From the NCBI RefSeq assembly GCF_001705235.1, contig NZ_MCGV01000001.1:4344181-4408180 (forward strand): DNA of 64,000 nucleotides, read 5' to 3'. The position numbers and the translations under genes were made by a program. Below are positions 7,991 through 16,350 of this stretch, one piece after another. The notes under the pieces are model-generated. The model was not told where the DNA came from. It saw nothing but the letters and a program-made list of their open reading frames with translations, and made no database searches. The first letter of the stretch is position 1. Every line of letters starts with the position of its first letter. Source of the stretch: Clostridium pasteurianum (lineage in GTDB: Bacteria; Bacillota; Clostridia; Clostridiales; Clostridiaceae).

Positions 7991-9214
7991 TTGGCAAAAG
8001 TTGTTGTAATAGGTGGCGGCGCTGCAGGCATGATGGCGGCAATTACGGCGTCAGCTGAAAATGAAGTCGTTTTAGTAGAGAAAAACTCAAAATTAGGTAA
8101 AAAACTTTTTATAACTGGAAAAGGAAGATGCAATATAACAAACTCTATAGATATTAGTGAGTTTTTTGATAATATACCAGGCAATCCATATTTTCTATAT
8201 AGTTCCCTTTATTCTTTTACTAATGTTGATTTAATTAATTTTGTAGAAAACTTAGGTGTTAAATTAAAAGTTGAAAGAGGCGGAAGAGTTTTTCCTGAGT
8301 CTGATAAATCTTCAGATATAATAAATGCTTTTATTAGAGAAATTGAAAAGAGAAAAATAAAGGTACTTTTAAATTCAAAAGTTATAAAAATTAATAGAGA
8401 AAACAATGTTATAAAAAATGTTGTTACGAGTGAAAATAAAATTATAGGTGGAGACTTTTTTATTTTGTGTACCGGTGGAAAATCATATCCACAAACAGGT
8501 TCAACGGGTGACGGGTATGATTTTGCAAAGAATTTAGGACATAAAATTATTGAACCAAAGCCATCCCTTGTTCCAATAGAAGTTAAAGAGAATTGGATAA
8601 GTGAGCTTCAGGGTCTTTCACTTAAGAATGTAAAACTTTATATAAAGAAAGGTAAAAAAGTTTTATATGATAACTTTGGAGAAATGATATTTACACATTA
8701 TGGTATATCTGGTCCTATAGTATTAAGTGCAAGTAGAGTTGTAAACTATAATAAAAATCTAGAAGCTGTAATAGATTTAAAACCAGCACTTAATGAAAAG
8801 GAACTTGATAGTCGTATACAAAGGGATTTTAATAAATATATAAATAAGGATTTTAAAAACTCACTAGATGATTTACTGCCGAAGAAATTGATACCTATAA
8901 TTATAAAATTATCAAATATAGAAGAAACTAAGAAAGTAAATTTGATTACTAAAGAGGAAAGAAAAAATCTTGTACATTTAATAAATAATTTAACTTTGAG
9001 CATAAAAGGATTAAGACCTATTGAAGAAGCAATAATAACTGCAGGAGGAATTGATACTAAGGAGATAGATCCTTCAACTATGCAGTCAAAAAAAATACAT
9101 AATCTTTATTTCTGTGGTGAAGTAATAGATGTAGATGCTTACACAGGTGGATTTAATCTTCAAATAGCAATGTCAACAGCACATGAAGCTGGAAAAAATG
9201 TAGGTGCTTTGTAA
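7991..9214 (+). CDS. FAD-dependent oxidoreductase, HI0933/BaiN-like
   Basis: 407-residue flavoprotein. The N-terminal FAD-binding GGGAAGMMAA motif (from VVVIGGG), a second GKGRCNITN block and a C-terminal YFCGEVIDVDAYTGGFNLQIA block are the family hallmarks. Members include BaiN, associated with bile-acid metabolism in gut clostridia, but most are uncharacterised, so no substrate is claimed. It starts at TTG 7991 with AAGGTGG 4 nt upstream and is probably co-transcribed with the RpiR-type regulator. The following 221-bp gap holds no recognisable gene or strong hairpin. Confidence 0.85.
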   Translation: MAKVVVIGGGAAGMMAAITASAENEVVLVEKNSKLGKKLFITGKGRCNITNSIDISEFFDNIPGNPYFLYSSLYSFTNVDLINFVENLGVKLKVERGGRVFPESDKSSDIINAFIREIEKRKIKVLLNSKVIKINRENNVIKNVVTSENKIIGGDFFILCTGGKSYPQTGSTGDGYDFAKNLGHKIIEPKPSLVPIEVKENWISELQGLSLKNVKLYIKKGKKVLYDNFGEMIFTHYGISGPIVLSASRVVNYNKNLEAVIDLKPALNEKELDSRIQRDFNKYINKDFKNSLDDLLPKKLIPIIIKLSNIEETKKVNLITKEERKNLVHLINNLTLSIKGLRPIEEAIITAGGIDTKEIDPSTMQSKKIHNLYFCGEVIDVDAYTGGFNLQIAMSTAHEAGKNVGAL

Positions 9215-9435
9215 TTTTATATGGTTAATATTTAATAGTCATAGTATAGATGAACGAGTTATAAAAAAATATTGCAGCATTTATGTAAAATTTAATAGAA
9301 AAGAATACAAAAAAATATATTTTGTAGAAAAATTAAAGGATTTTTTCTATATGTATAGAATTAATTAATAATAGTATTTCAATAAATATTAATTATTTTT
9401 AAACACATTGCAGCAAAGAGAAAGGCGGAATTTAA

Positions 9436-10089
9436 TTGAAATTAACTGTAGCAATAGATGGTCCTGCGGGAGCAGGAAAGAGCACTATAGCTAAACTTGT
9501 TGCAAAAAAATTTGGGCTTATGTATATTAACACTGGTGCTATGTATAGAGCAGTGACCTTAATAGCTATGAGAAAAAATATAGATACTAATAATATAAAA
9601 AAATTATGTGACCTTATGGAATTGATTTCTATGCACTTTGAAGATGATAAACTTATAGTAAATGGAGAAGATGTTAGTGAGGAAATTGTATTGCCTAAAA
9701 TCAGCCAAAATGTATCAAATTATGCTTCAATCTTAGAGGTAAGAGAAAAACTTGTATCTTTGCAAAAAAGTATGTCGCAAAAGTATGATGTAATTATGGA
9801 TGGCAGAGATATAGGAACGGTGGTTTTAAAGGATGCACCTTTTAAATTTTATCTTACAGCTGCACCTGAAGAAAGAGCTAAAAGAAGATACAATGAATTG
9901 AGATTAAAGCACATAAATGTATGTTACGAAGACATACTAAATGATATAATAAAAAGAGATTATATTGATTCAAATCGTAAGATAAATCCACTAACAAAGG
10001 CTGAAGATGCTGTGGAAATCGATTCATCATTTATGAATATAGAACAAGTTGTAGATTTCATTACAAAATATATAAAAGATAAAATATAA
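9436..10089 (+). CDS. cmk: Cytidylate kinase
   Basis: Phosphorylates CMP and dCMP with ATP for nucleotide salvage and recycling. P-loop GPAGAGKST lies at residues 9-17, followed by the NTGAMYRA substrate motif, DGRDIGTVV and the RAKRRYNEL lid. 217 residues is typical. It starts at TTG 9436 preceded by AAAGGCGG. It lies 19 nt before the ispH-S1 fusion; cmk next to S1 or ispH is a conserved arrangement in Firmicutes, so the two are very likely one operon. Confidence 0.95.
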   Translation: MKLTVAIDGPAGAGKSTIAKLVAKKFGLMYINTGAMYRAVTLIAMRKNIDTNNIKKLCDLMELISMHFEDDKLIVNGEDVSEEIVLPKISQNVSNYASILEVREKLVSLQKSMSQKYDVIMDGRDIGTVVLKDAPFKFYLTAAPEERAKRRYNELRLKHINVCYEDILNDIIKRDYIDSNRKINPLTKAEDAVEIDSSFMNIEQVVDFITKYIKDKI

Positions 10090-10108
10090 AAGGTGGTTAA
10101 TTCTGTAA

Positions 10109-12034
10109 ATGAAAAAGGTTATACTCGCCGAAAAAGCTGGCTTTTGTTTTGGCGTTAAAAGAGCTGTAGAGCTGGCACTTTTAACTCAAAAAAAGTACAA
10201 TAAAAAAATTTATACTTTAGGTGAACTTATTCACAATAATGATGTTGTAAGAAAACTTAAGGAAAACAACATATATCCCATTGAAACTTATGATATACAA
10301 AAGTTAAAAGAAAATGATGTTATAATTATAAGATCTCATGGTATTTCTAAGAAAGTGTATGATATGCTTTTGTCTAAAGGACTTACTGTAGTTGATGCTA
10401 CTTGTCCATTTGTGAGTAAGATTCATGAGAAAGTCAAAAAATACAGTGAACTTGGATATGATATAGTAATTGTAGGTGATAAAGACCATCCTGAAGTTAT
10501 AGGAATTAATGGTTGGTGCGATAATAAGGCTGTAATTTCAAAAAAAGGTGAAAATATAGAAAATGTTGGTTCAAAGGTTTGTATTGTTTCTCAAACTACT
10601 GAAAAAGCAGAAAATTGGGAGAAAGTATTAAGTAAAGTTAAGAACAATGAGAGAGAAGTTCTGTGTTTTAATACAATATGTAATGCTACATCAGAAAGGC
10701 AAATGATTGCCAATGAGCTTTCAAAAAAAGTGGATTTTATGGTGGTTATTGGCGGAAGGCAAAGCTCAAATACAACTAAGCTATATGAAATATGTAAAGC
10801 CAATTGTAAAAATACAATTCATGTAGAAAATTCAGGAGAAATACCTGATGCTATATTAAAAAATAAAAACAATATTAAAATAGGTGTAACAGCAGGAGCG
10901 TCAACACCTAATTGGATTATTGAGGAGGCAATTAGTAAAATGAGTGAAAATGAAGTTTCAAAGGAAATAAATAGTGAAATGGCTGATGCAATGAAGTTCA
11001 TAGCTGAGAATGAAGAAAAAATATATGTAGGTGCATCAGTAGTTGGAGAAGTTATTCAAATTTCTAATAAAGAATTATTTGTAAATATAAATTATAAGAG
11101 AGACGGAATAATACCTAAAAATGAAGTTGAAGATCAGGAAAAAGAATTAAAGGATATATACAATGTCGGAGATAAGGTTTCAGCAAAAATAATAAAATTA
11201 AAGGATGCTGACAATTATGTTGTATTATCTATAAAAGAACTTGAAAGAGAAGAAGGATACAAAGAAATAGAAGAAGCATTTAAAAATAAGACGTCCTTAA
11301 ATGTTGTTGTTAAAGAAGCTGTAAAAGGTGGAATAATTGCACTATATAAAGGAATAAGAATATTTATTCCGGCATCACATGTAGAACTTTTTCATGTTGA
11401 AAATCTTAGTGAGTATGTAGGAAAAAGTTTTGATGTAGCTATTATAGAATATTCTATTAAGAAGAGACAAACAAAGATAGTAGCATCAAGAAGAGAACTC
11501 TTAAATAAAGAAAAAGAAAAATTAGAAGCAGCGGTTTGGGATAAATTAGAGCAAGGTCAAATAGTTGAAGGAGAAGTTAAGAGATTAACTAATTTTGGTG
11601 CTTTTGTTGAGATAGAGGGAGTAGACGGACTTCTTCATGTATCTGAAATATCATGGGGAAGAGTTGAAAAGCCTGCAGATGTACTTAAAATTGGTGATAA
11701 AATTAAAGTGTATATATTGAGTATTGATAAAGAGAATAAGAAATTATCTTTATCAATAAAGAAATTAACAGAAAATCCTTGGAATAATGTAGAAGAAAAA
11801 TATCCTGTAGGTTCTGTTGTTTTAGGTAAAGTAGTAAGATTTGCTGATTTTGGCGCTTTTGTTGAACTTGAACCTGGAGTTGATGGTTTAGTTCATATTT
11901 CAGAAATAAGCCATAAAAGAATTGCAAAGCCATCAGATGCTCTTGAAATTGGTGAAGAAATAAAGGCTAAAATATTGGAAGTAAGTTCAGAAGATAAAAA
12001 AATAGGTTTAAGTATAAGAGAAGTTGAAGAATAA
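10109..12034 (+). CDS. ispH: IspH (HMBPP reductase) fused to ribosomal protein S1-like domains
   Basis: Bifunctional protein of 641 residues. Residues 1 to about 280 are 4-hydroxy-3-methylbut-2-enyl diphosphate reductase, last step of the MEP isoprenoid pathway; the three [4Fe-4S] cysteines are visible in GFCFGV (C13), DATCPF and TICNATS. After a short linker, residues about 300-641 hold four S1 RNA-binding repeats; the last two are canonical ([23 protein letters not shown] and FADFGAFVELEPGVDGLVHISEIS). This fusion is known in clostridia and related Firmicutes. AGGTGG lies 12 nt before ATG. A strong terminator follows, so the cmk operon ends here. Confidence 0.95.
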   Translation: MKKVILAEKAGFCFGVKRAVELALLTQKKYNKKIYTLGELIHNNDVVRKLKENNIYPIETYDIQKLKENDVIIIRSHGISKKVYDMLLSKGLTVVDATCPFVSKIHEKVKKYSELGYDIVIVGDKDHPEVIGINGWCDNKAVISKKGENIENVGSKVCIVSQTTEKAENWEKVLSKVKNNEREVLCFNTICNATSERQMIANELSKKVDFMVVIGGRQSSNTTKLYEICKANCKNTIHVENSGEIPDAILKNKNNIKIGVTAGASTPNWIIEEAISKMSENEVSKEINSEMADAMKFIAENEEKIYVGASVVGEVIQISNKELFVNINYKRDGIIPKNEVEDQEKELKDIYNVGDKVSAKIIKLKDADNYVVLSIKELEREEGYKEIEEAFKNKTSLNVVVKEAVKGGIIALYKGIRIFIPASHVELFHVENLSEYVGKSFDVAIIEYSIKKRQTKIVASRRELLNKEKEKLEAAVWDKLEQGQIVEGEVKRLTNFGAFVEIEGVDGLLHVSEISWGRVEKPADVLKIGDKIKVYILSIDKENKKLSLSIKKLTENPWNNVEEKYPVGSVVLGKVVRFADFGAFVELEPGVDGLVHISEISHKRIAKPSDALEIGEEIKAKILEVSSEDKKIGLSIREVEE

Positions 12035-12055
12035 TATAAATATCACATAGAATAG

Positions 12056-12090
12056 AAAACCATAAGTTTAAATGTACTTATGGTTTTTTA
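12056..12090 (+). terminator. Rho-independent terminator after ispH-S1
   Basis: Twelve-bp stem AAAACCATAAGT/ACTTATGGTTTT with an 8-nt loop, running into a T tract, 21 nt after the stop codon. Confidence 0.85.
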
Positions 12091-12162
12091 TTTAAATATT
12101 CTACTTAAAAATGCATTTATGGGGTTTCAATTATTGAGTAATAAATTCAATTTAATTGCAAT

Positions 12163-12178
12163 ATACTCTATTGAGTAT
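12163..12178. promoter_or_regulatory. Palindrome ATACTC-TATT-GAGTAT upstream of cotS-like gene
   Basis: Perfect 6-bp inverted repeat with a 4-nt centre, 20 nt before the chosen cotS-like start. TATTGAGTA recurs at 12132-12140, 37 nt upstream. It could be an operator or a leader hairpin; no matching regulator is recognised. Confidence 0.35.
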
Positions 12179-12197
12179 CTAATTTATGGAGGATATT

Positions 12198-13247
12198 ATG
12201 ATTGAAACAGTGAATTCCATTGGAGAAATAAAAGGTAAAGAATTAAGAATGTTAAGAAAAGTTTTAGATAGATATGGACTTAAAGCTATAGATATAAAGA
12301 AAGCAAGAAGTGCATATAAAATTACTACAGACAAGCGCACTATTTGTTTAAAGAAAATGAAACATGAGTTTAAAAAAGTTCAAAATGGCAATTATTTAGT
12401 TAGAGAACTTAATAAAAATAATTTTAATAATACAATCAAGTACATTAAAACGAAAGACGATAAATTGACTGTGTATTATAGAAATCTTGTGTTCTATGCT
12501 ACAGAATGGATAGATGGTGACGAATGCAATTTAAATGATATAAATGAAGCTATTAATTGTGCAAAGTTTTTAGCAAAGTTTCATCTGGCTGCAAAAAATA
12601 TAGATACTCGAAAATTTAAGATGAAAACTAAATCAAAAAATTGGATAGAAATTTTTACAAAATGTGTTGATGATATGGAAAAATTTAGATATATTATAGA
12701 TAATAAAAGAATAAAGAATGAATTTGATATTATGTATGAAAAGCTTATTGATAAGTATTATGAAAGAGGAATTTTTTCTATAAAAATACTTAACGAATCA
12801 TCTTATATTAGAATTATTAAAAACATAAATAGAAAAAAATCTATATGTCATAATAGTTTTTACTATCAAAATATAATTAAGAATGGCGATAATTATTATA
12901 TAATTGATTTAGACAGTATAATTTTGGATTTGCCTATAAATGATTTAGGTAAAATGATTAGAAGACTTATGACTAAAAAGGAATATATGTGGGACTTTAA
13001 TAAGGCAAAATCCATAATAGAAGCATATAGTTCCGTAAATAAGCTCACTATAGATGAAATAGAAATAATGCTTTCACTTATAATTTTTCCACATAAATTC
13101 TGGAAAATAGGCAATAAGAGATATGTGAAACATAAAAATTGGTCTGAATGCAAGTACATGAAGAAACTTAATAAAATTGTCTTAAATGATGATTATGAAA
13201 AAGGGTTTATAAAAAAATACATGGAATATATACAAAAATATAATTAA
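12198..13247 (+). CDS. CotS-family spore coat kinase-like protein
   Basis: About 350 residues, related to CotS/YutH coat proteins, which have an aminoglycoside-phosphotransferase-like kinase fold. Visible are a degenerate N-lobe (TICLKKMKHEF), TEWIDGDECN, a catalytic-loop position reading CHNSFYYQNII and a metal-binding position YIIDLDS. The catalytic loop lacks the usual HGD, so kinase activity is doubtful. ATG 12198 is preferred because GGAGG (12188-12192) overlaps the upstream in-frame ATG 12186. It is followed after 72 nt by a GNAT gene. A role in the spore coat is inferred from family. Confidence 0.75.
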   Translation: MIETVNSIGEIKGKELRMLRKVLDRYGLKAIDIKKARSAYKITTDKRTICLKKMKHEFKKVQNGNYLVRELNKNNFNNTIKYIKTKDDKLTVYYRNLVFYATEWIDGDECNLNDINEAINCAKFLAKFHLAAKNIDTRKFKMKTKSKNWIEIFTKCVDDMEKFRYIIDNKRIKNEFDIMYEKLIDKYYERGIFSIKILNESSYIRIIKNINRKKSICHNSFYYQNIIKNGDNYYIIDLDSIILDLPINDLGKMIRRLMTKKEYMWDFNKAKSIIEAYSSVNKLTIDEIEIMLSLIIFPHKFWKIGNKRYVKHKNWSECKYMKKLNKIVLNDDYEKGFIKKYMEYIQKYN

Positions 13248-13319
13248 TGTATTTTTAAATTGACAGAAAAATATATTGATTTTATACTTAAATTAATAAA
13301 TATAATAAGAGGATATTAT

Positions 13320-14189
13320 ATGATTACATGTGAGAAATTAAACGATAAAAATTTAAATTTTTTTATAGAATTAAATAAGCGAAGGAAAATTTTTAATACT
13401 CTTAATAAAGATTTTTTTGATGCATATAATAGTACATCTTTAATAAAAAAATTTTTTATTAAGAAAAATGTAAGAATTTTTAGATTTAACAAAGAATATG
13501 CAGGATATGCATGGATAGAAAAGAAAAATAAAGACATAGTTGAAATAAATGCTATGTATATAGAAAAAAAGTATGGATTAAAAGCTGGAATCTACAAGAC
13601 AATTTTAAAGTATTTTAGTAAAGGCTATAAGTTTTTATATAAATGTGAAAAAAATGATTATAATTATCCTGTATTAAAAAGATTAGGTTTTAATGTTATT
13701 AAAGGCAGTATGCGGCTAAAAATTCAATTAGAAAATCTTAAGCCTGTAAAAAAATTAGATGATGTAACCATTGAAAAATTTGTAAAGTTGCAAGATGAAA
13801 ATATAAGATGCTACATACAAAATGAAATTTTTGATTCAGAGGGGAGAATTCCACTTTCAGTTGAGGATATATACTATGATGAAACACAGGATTATTATGT
13901 TGACGATGGAGCCTTTTTTATAAAAAAATGTGATTCAATAATAGGATATGGTCAATATATATTAGAAAATAATATTGTTACTATAGTGAACTTTGGTATA
14001 ATTAAGAAATATCGAGGAAAAGGGTATGGAAAATACTTTTTGACTTATATATTAAATGATTTAAAGGAAAAAGGCTATAAAGATGTTTATATAAAAGTGG
14101 ATATGGATAATATTCCAGCTATAAATTTGTATACTGGCATAGGATTTGTAAAAGAAGTAGAACAGCTCCAGCTAGAAAAGAAAGAATGA
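13320..14189 (+). CDS. GNAT-family N-acetyltransferase, two-domain
   Basis: 289 residues. The C-terminal domain carries a clear acetyl-CoA site (KKYRGKGYGKYFLTYIL) and the LYTGIGF end motif. The N-terminal half looks like a second, degenerate GNAT fold (MYIEKKYGLKAGIYKTIL then LKRLGFNVIKGSMRL). The frame is open to TTG 13260, but AGAGGA at 13308-13313 sits 6 nt before ATG 13320, the chosen start. It ends 31 nt before a strong terminator. Acceptor substrate unknown. Its position behind a cotS-like gene hints at a sporulation role, an inference only. Confidence 0.8.
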   Translation: MITCEKLNDKNLNFFIELNKRRKIFNTLNKDFFDAYNSTSLIKKFFIKKNVRIFRFNKEYAGYAWIEKKNKDIVEINAMYIEKKYGLKAGIYKTILKYFSKGYKFLYKCEKNDYNYPVLKRLGFNVIKGSMRLKIQLENLKPVKKLDDVTIEKFVKLQDENIRCYIQNEIFDSEGRIPLSVEDIYYDETQDYYVDDGAFFIKKCDSIIGYGQYILENNIVTIVNFGIIKKYRGKGYGKYFLTYILNDLKEKGYKDVYIKVDMDNIPAINLYTGIGFVKEVEQLQLEKKE

Positions 14190-14220
14190 TTGTATGAATT
14201 GTTTTTATAGGAGTATAGAA

Positions 14221-14268
14221 TAAAAGCTATATTAGGTTTTAACTTTGAACTTAATATAGCTTTTATTT
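14221..14268. terminator. Bidirectional terminator
   Basis: Fourteen-bp perfect stem TAAAAGCTATATTA/TAATATAGCTTTTA with a 17-nt loop and T-rich ends on both strands, between the GNAT gene and the convergent 55-aa ORF. Confidence 0.85.
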
Positions 14269-14278
14269 AATTAAGTTT

Positions 14279-14328
14279 GTGAGAAATGCAGCTAGATTAC
14301 AATAGCCCTTACGACTGCTATTTCTCAC
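14279..14328 (+). terminator. Second hairpin with T tail
   Basis: GTGAGAAAT/ATTTCTCAC arms 9 bp long around a 32-nt loop with further partial pairing (GCAGC/GACTGCT), followed by TTTTTATTATTT. Either a back-up terminator for the plus strand or an independent structured element next to the small minus-strand ORF. Confidence 0.45.
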
Positions 14329-14334
14329 TTTTTA

Positions 14335-14502
14335 TTATTTAATGCATAATATTCCTTCGGTCGGTACATGATAAGATCTAGCATTAAATAATTTGACATT
14401 CTTGGAACTACTAAAATATCCTATATCACATACACAGTTGCATCTAATCAGGTCTTTTTCAGTTTGTTTATCACTATTTTCGGGTAATTTGGCATCATAC
14501 AT
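14335..14502 (-). CDS. Small Cys-containing protein, 55 aa, function unknown
   Basis: ORF beginning MYDAKLPENSDKQTEKD, with CNCVC in the middle and a fourth cysteine three residues from the end. AAGGAGG on the minus strand (14511-14517) lies 8 nt before ATG, an ideal ribosome binding site, which supports a real gene. No signal peptide or membrane segment. The three clustered cysteines could bind metal. It is convergent to the GNAT gene and divergent from miaB, in a 500-bp gap otherwise holding only terminators and the miaB promoter. Function not recognised. Confidence 0.65.
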   Translation of the reverse strand: MYDAKLPENSDKQTEKDLIRCNCVCDIGYFSSSKNVKLFNARSYHVPTEGILCIK

Positions 14503-14628
14503 ATGCAAAACCTCCTTTATACAATTTCAATATTATTCTTTTCAAAGATCTAATTAATTATTCAAAAAAATTTCGATAAAATTTTATATAATATGCCCTT
14601 ATTGACTAATTTATGATATAATAATTAA

Positions 14629-14658
14629 TTGACATTTTATATTTATAAATAGTATATT
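14629..14658 (+). promoter_or_regulatory. Probable sigma-A promoter of miaB
   Basis: TTGACA at 14629-14634 and TATATT at 14653-14658 with an 18-nt spacer, 34 nt before the miaB start. Confidence 0.55.
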
Positions 14659-14692
14659 AAATTTATATTTTGAATTAAGCCAGGAGGAAATT

Positions 14693-16018
14693 ATGGATAA
14701 AAATAAATTGTTTTTTATAGAAACATGGGGTTGTCAAATGAATGAAGAAGACTCCGAAAAATTATCAGGAATGCTAAAAAAAATGAATTATGAAAAAACA
14801 GAAGATAAAAACAGGGCAGATCTTATAATATTTAATACCTGCTGTGTTAGAGAAAATGCAGAGCTTAAAGTATATGGAAATTTAGGCACTCTAAAAAAAC
14901 TCAAGGATAAAAATCCTAATTTAATAATTACAGTATGTGGATGCATGATGCAGCAAAAAAATATGGCAGAACATATAAAAAAGAGATTCCCATTTGTTGA
15001 CATAGTAATGGGAACATATAATACTCAAATGTTTCCCAATTATTTAAAAAAGGTTGAAAATGAGAGAACATCTGTAGTTGAAATATGGGATAAGGAGGAA
15101 GGCATTACAGAGGGCACTCCTATAGATAGGGTTTATGATATTAAGGCTTTTGTAACTATTATGTATGGATGTAATAACTTTTGTTCATATTGTATAGTCC
15201 CATATGTAAGGGGAAGAGAAAGAAGCAGAAATCCTGAAGATATAGAAAAAGAAATAAAAAATTTAGTTGAACAAGGTTATAAGGAAATAACACTTTTAGG
15301 TCAAAATGTGAATTCTTATGGTAAAGGCTTAGAAGAAGAAATTAATTTTGCAGACCTTCTAAGGAGACTTAATAAAATTGACGGAATTTCAAGGATAAGG
15401 TTTATGACATCACATCCTAAGGATTTAACTGATGATGTTATAAAAGCAGTTGCTGAATGTGATAAGGTATGTGAACATATTCATCTTCCAGTTCAATCTG
15501 GTTCTTCACGTATACTAAAAAAAATGAATAGACATTATACTAGAGAGGATTATATATCACTTGTAAATAAAATAAAGAGCGGAGTAAAAGATGCAGCTAT
15601 AACCACGGATATTATAGTTGGTTTTCCAGGAGAAACAGAAGAAGACTTTGAGGATACTTTAAGTCTTGTAAAGACAGTAGAATATGATTCAGCATTTACC
15701 TTCTTATATTCTATGAGGGAAGGTACCCCCGCTGCAAAATATGAAGATCAAATTTCAGATGATATTAAGCATGAAAGATTTAATAGACTTTTAGAAACTG
15801 TTAATTCCATAAGTGAAAAGAAAAACAAAGAATATGAAGGAAAAACTGTTGAGGTTTTAATAGAAGGAAAAAGTAAGAACGATGAAAGTAAATTAATGGG
15901 AAGAACCAGGACTGGAAAACTTGTTAATTTTGCAGGATCTATTGACGATATAGGTAAACTTAAAAATATAAAAATAACAAAAGCTCATGCTTTTTCATTA
16001 TCTGGCGAAGAAGTCTAA
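14693..16018 (+). CDS. miaB: tRNA-2-methylthio-N6-dimethylallyladenosine synthase
   Basis: Radical-SAM methylthiotransferase that converts i6A37 to ms2i6A37 in tRNAs reading UNN codons. The N-terminal domain holds cluster cysteines ([29 protein letters not shown]). The radical-SAM core holds [22 protein letters not shown] with the CxxxCxxC triad, and a TRAM domain ends the 441-residue chain. AGGAGG lies 5 nt before ATG. It heads a run with mutS, mutL, miaA and hfq; miaA, further along, makes the substrate of this enzyme. A MITE-like element separates it from mutS. Confidence 0.96.
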   Translation: MDKNKLFFIETWGCQMNEEDSEKLSGMLKKMNYEKTEDKNRADLIIFNTCCVRENAELKVYGNLGTLKKLKDKNPNLIITVCGCMMQQKNMAEHIKKRFPFVDIVMGTYNTQMFPNYLKKVENERTSVVEIWDKEEGITEGTPIDRVYDIKAFVTIMYGCNNFCSYCIVPYVRGRERSRNPEDIEKEIKNLVEQGYKEITLLGQNVNSYGKGLEEEINFADLLRRLNKIDGISRIRFMTSHPKDLTDDVIKAVAECDKVCEHIHLPVQSGSSRILKKMNRHYTREDYISLVNKIKSGVKDAAITTDIIVGFPGETEEDFEDTLSLVKTVEYDSAFTFLYSMREGTPAAKYEDQISDDIKHERFNRLLETVNSISEKKNKEYEGKTVEVLIEGKSKNDESKLMGRTRTGKLVNFAGSIDDIGKLKNIKITKAHAFSLSGEEV

Positions 16019-16049
16019 TAAATGTGATCGTCACACTAATAATTATTTA

Positions 16050-16315
16050 GTGGGGCTGTTGCACTAAATATAAATATTGCGAACTATATTAAGAAAAATT
16101 AAGAATGAATGATGATTTTCCGCCGCTTTGCTATGGAAAATCTACAATTTAGAAAAGAATATTTGCACTGGTGGAAATAGAGGTAGTTATAAGTTTATAA
16201 GTTTTTCGTAGTGGAACGAAGAAAAAGCTACCATCATTCTTAATTCTTAATTTTTTTCCGCTTTTGCTTCGCAATATTTATAAACTACGAAGTATTAACT
16301 TTTAGTAAAACAGTC
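16050..16315. mobile_element. MITE-like element with terminal inverted repeats and 11-bp direct repeat
   Basis: The ends match as inverted repeats (left GGCTGTTGCACTAAA, right complement GACTGTTTTACTAAA; 12 of 15). Inner inverted arms follow: TATAAATATTGCGAA against TTCGCAATATTTATA, and TTAAGAATGAATGATG near 16100 against CATCATTCTTAATTCTTAA near 16232. Identical ATAATTATTTA copies at 16039-16049 and 16316-16326 flank the element exactly, as a target duplication would. About 266 bp, no coding capacity. It fills most of the 332-bp miaB-mutS gap. Probably mobilised in trans by an unseen transposase; a degenerate relative lies at 3794-3848. Confidence 0.75.
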
Positions 16316-16350
16316 ATAATTATTTACATAGGATTGAGGGATGATTAATT

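Noticed and set aside
13260-13319. Upstream TTG start for the GNAT gene
   Set aside because: AGAGGA lies directly before ATG 13320; the extra 20 residues add no conserved sequence.
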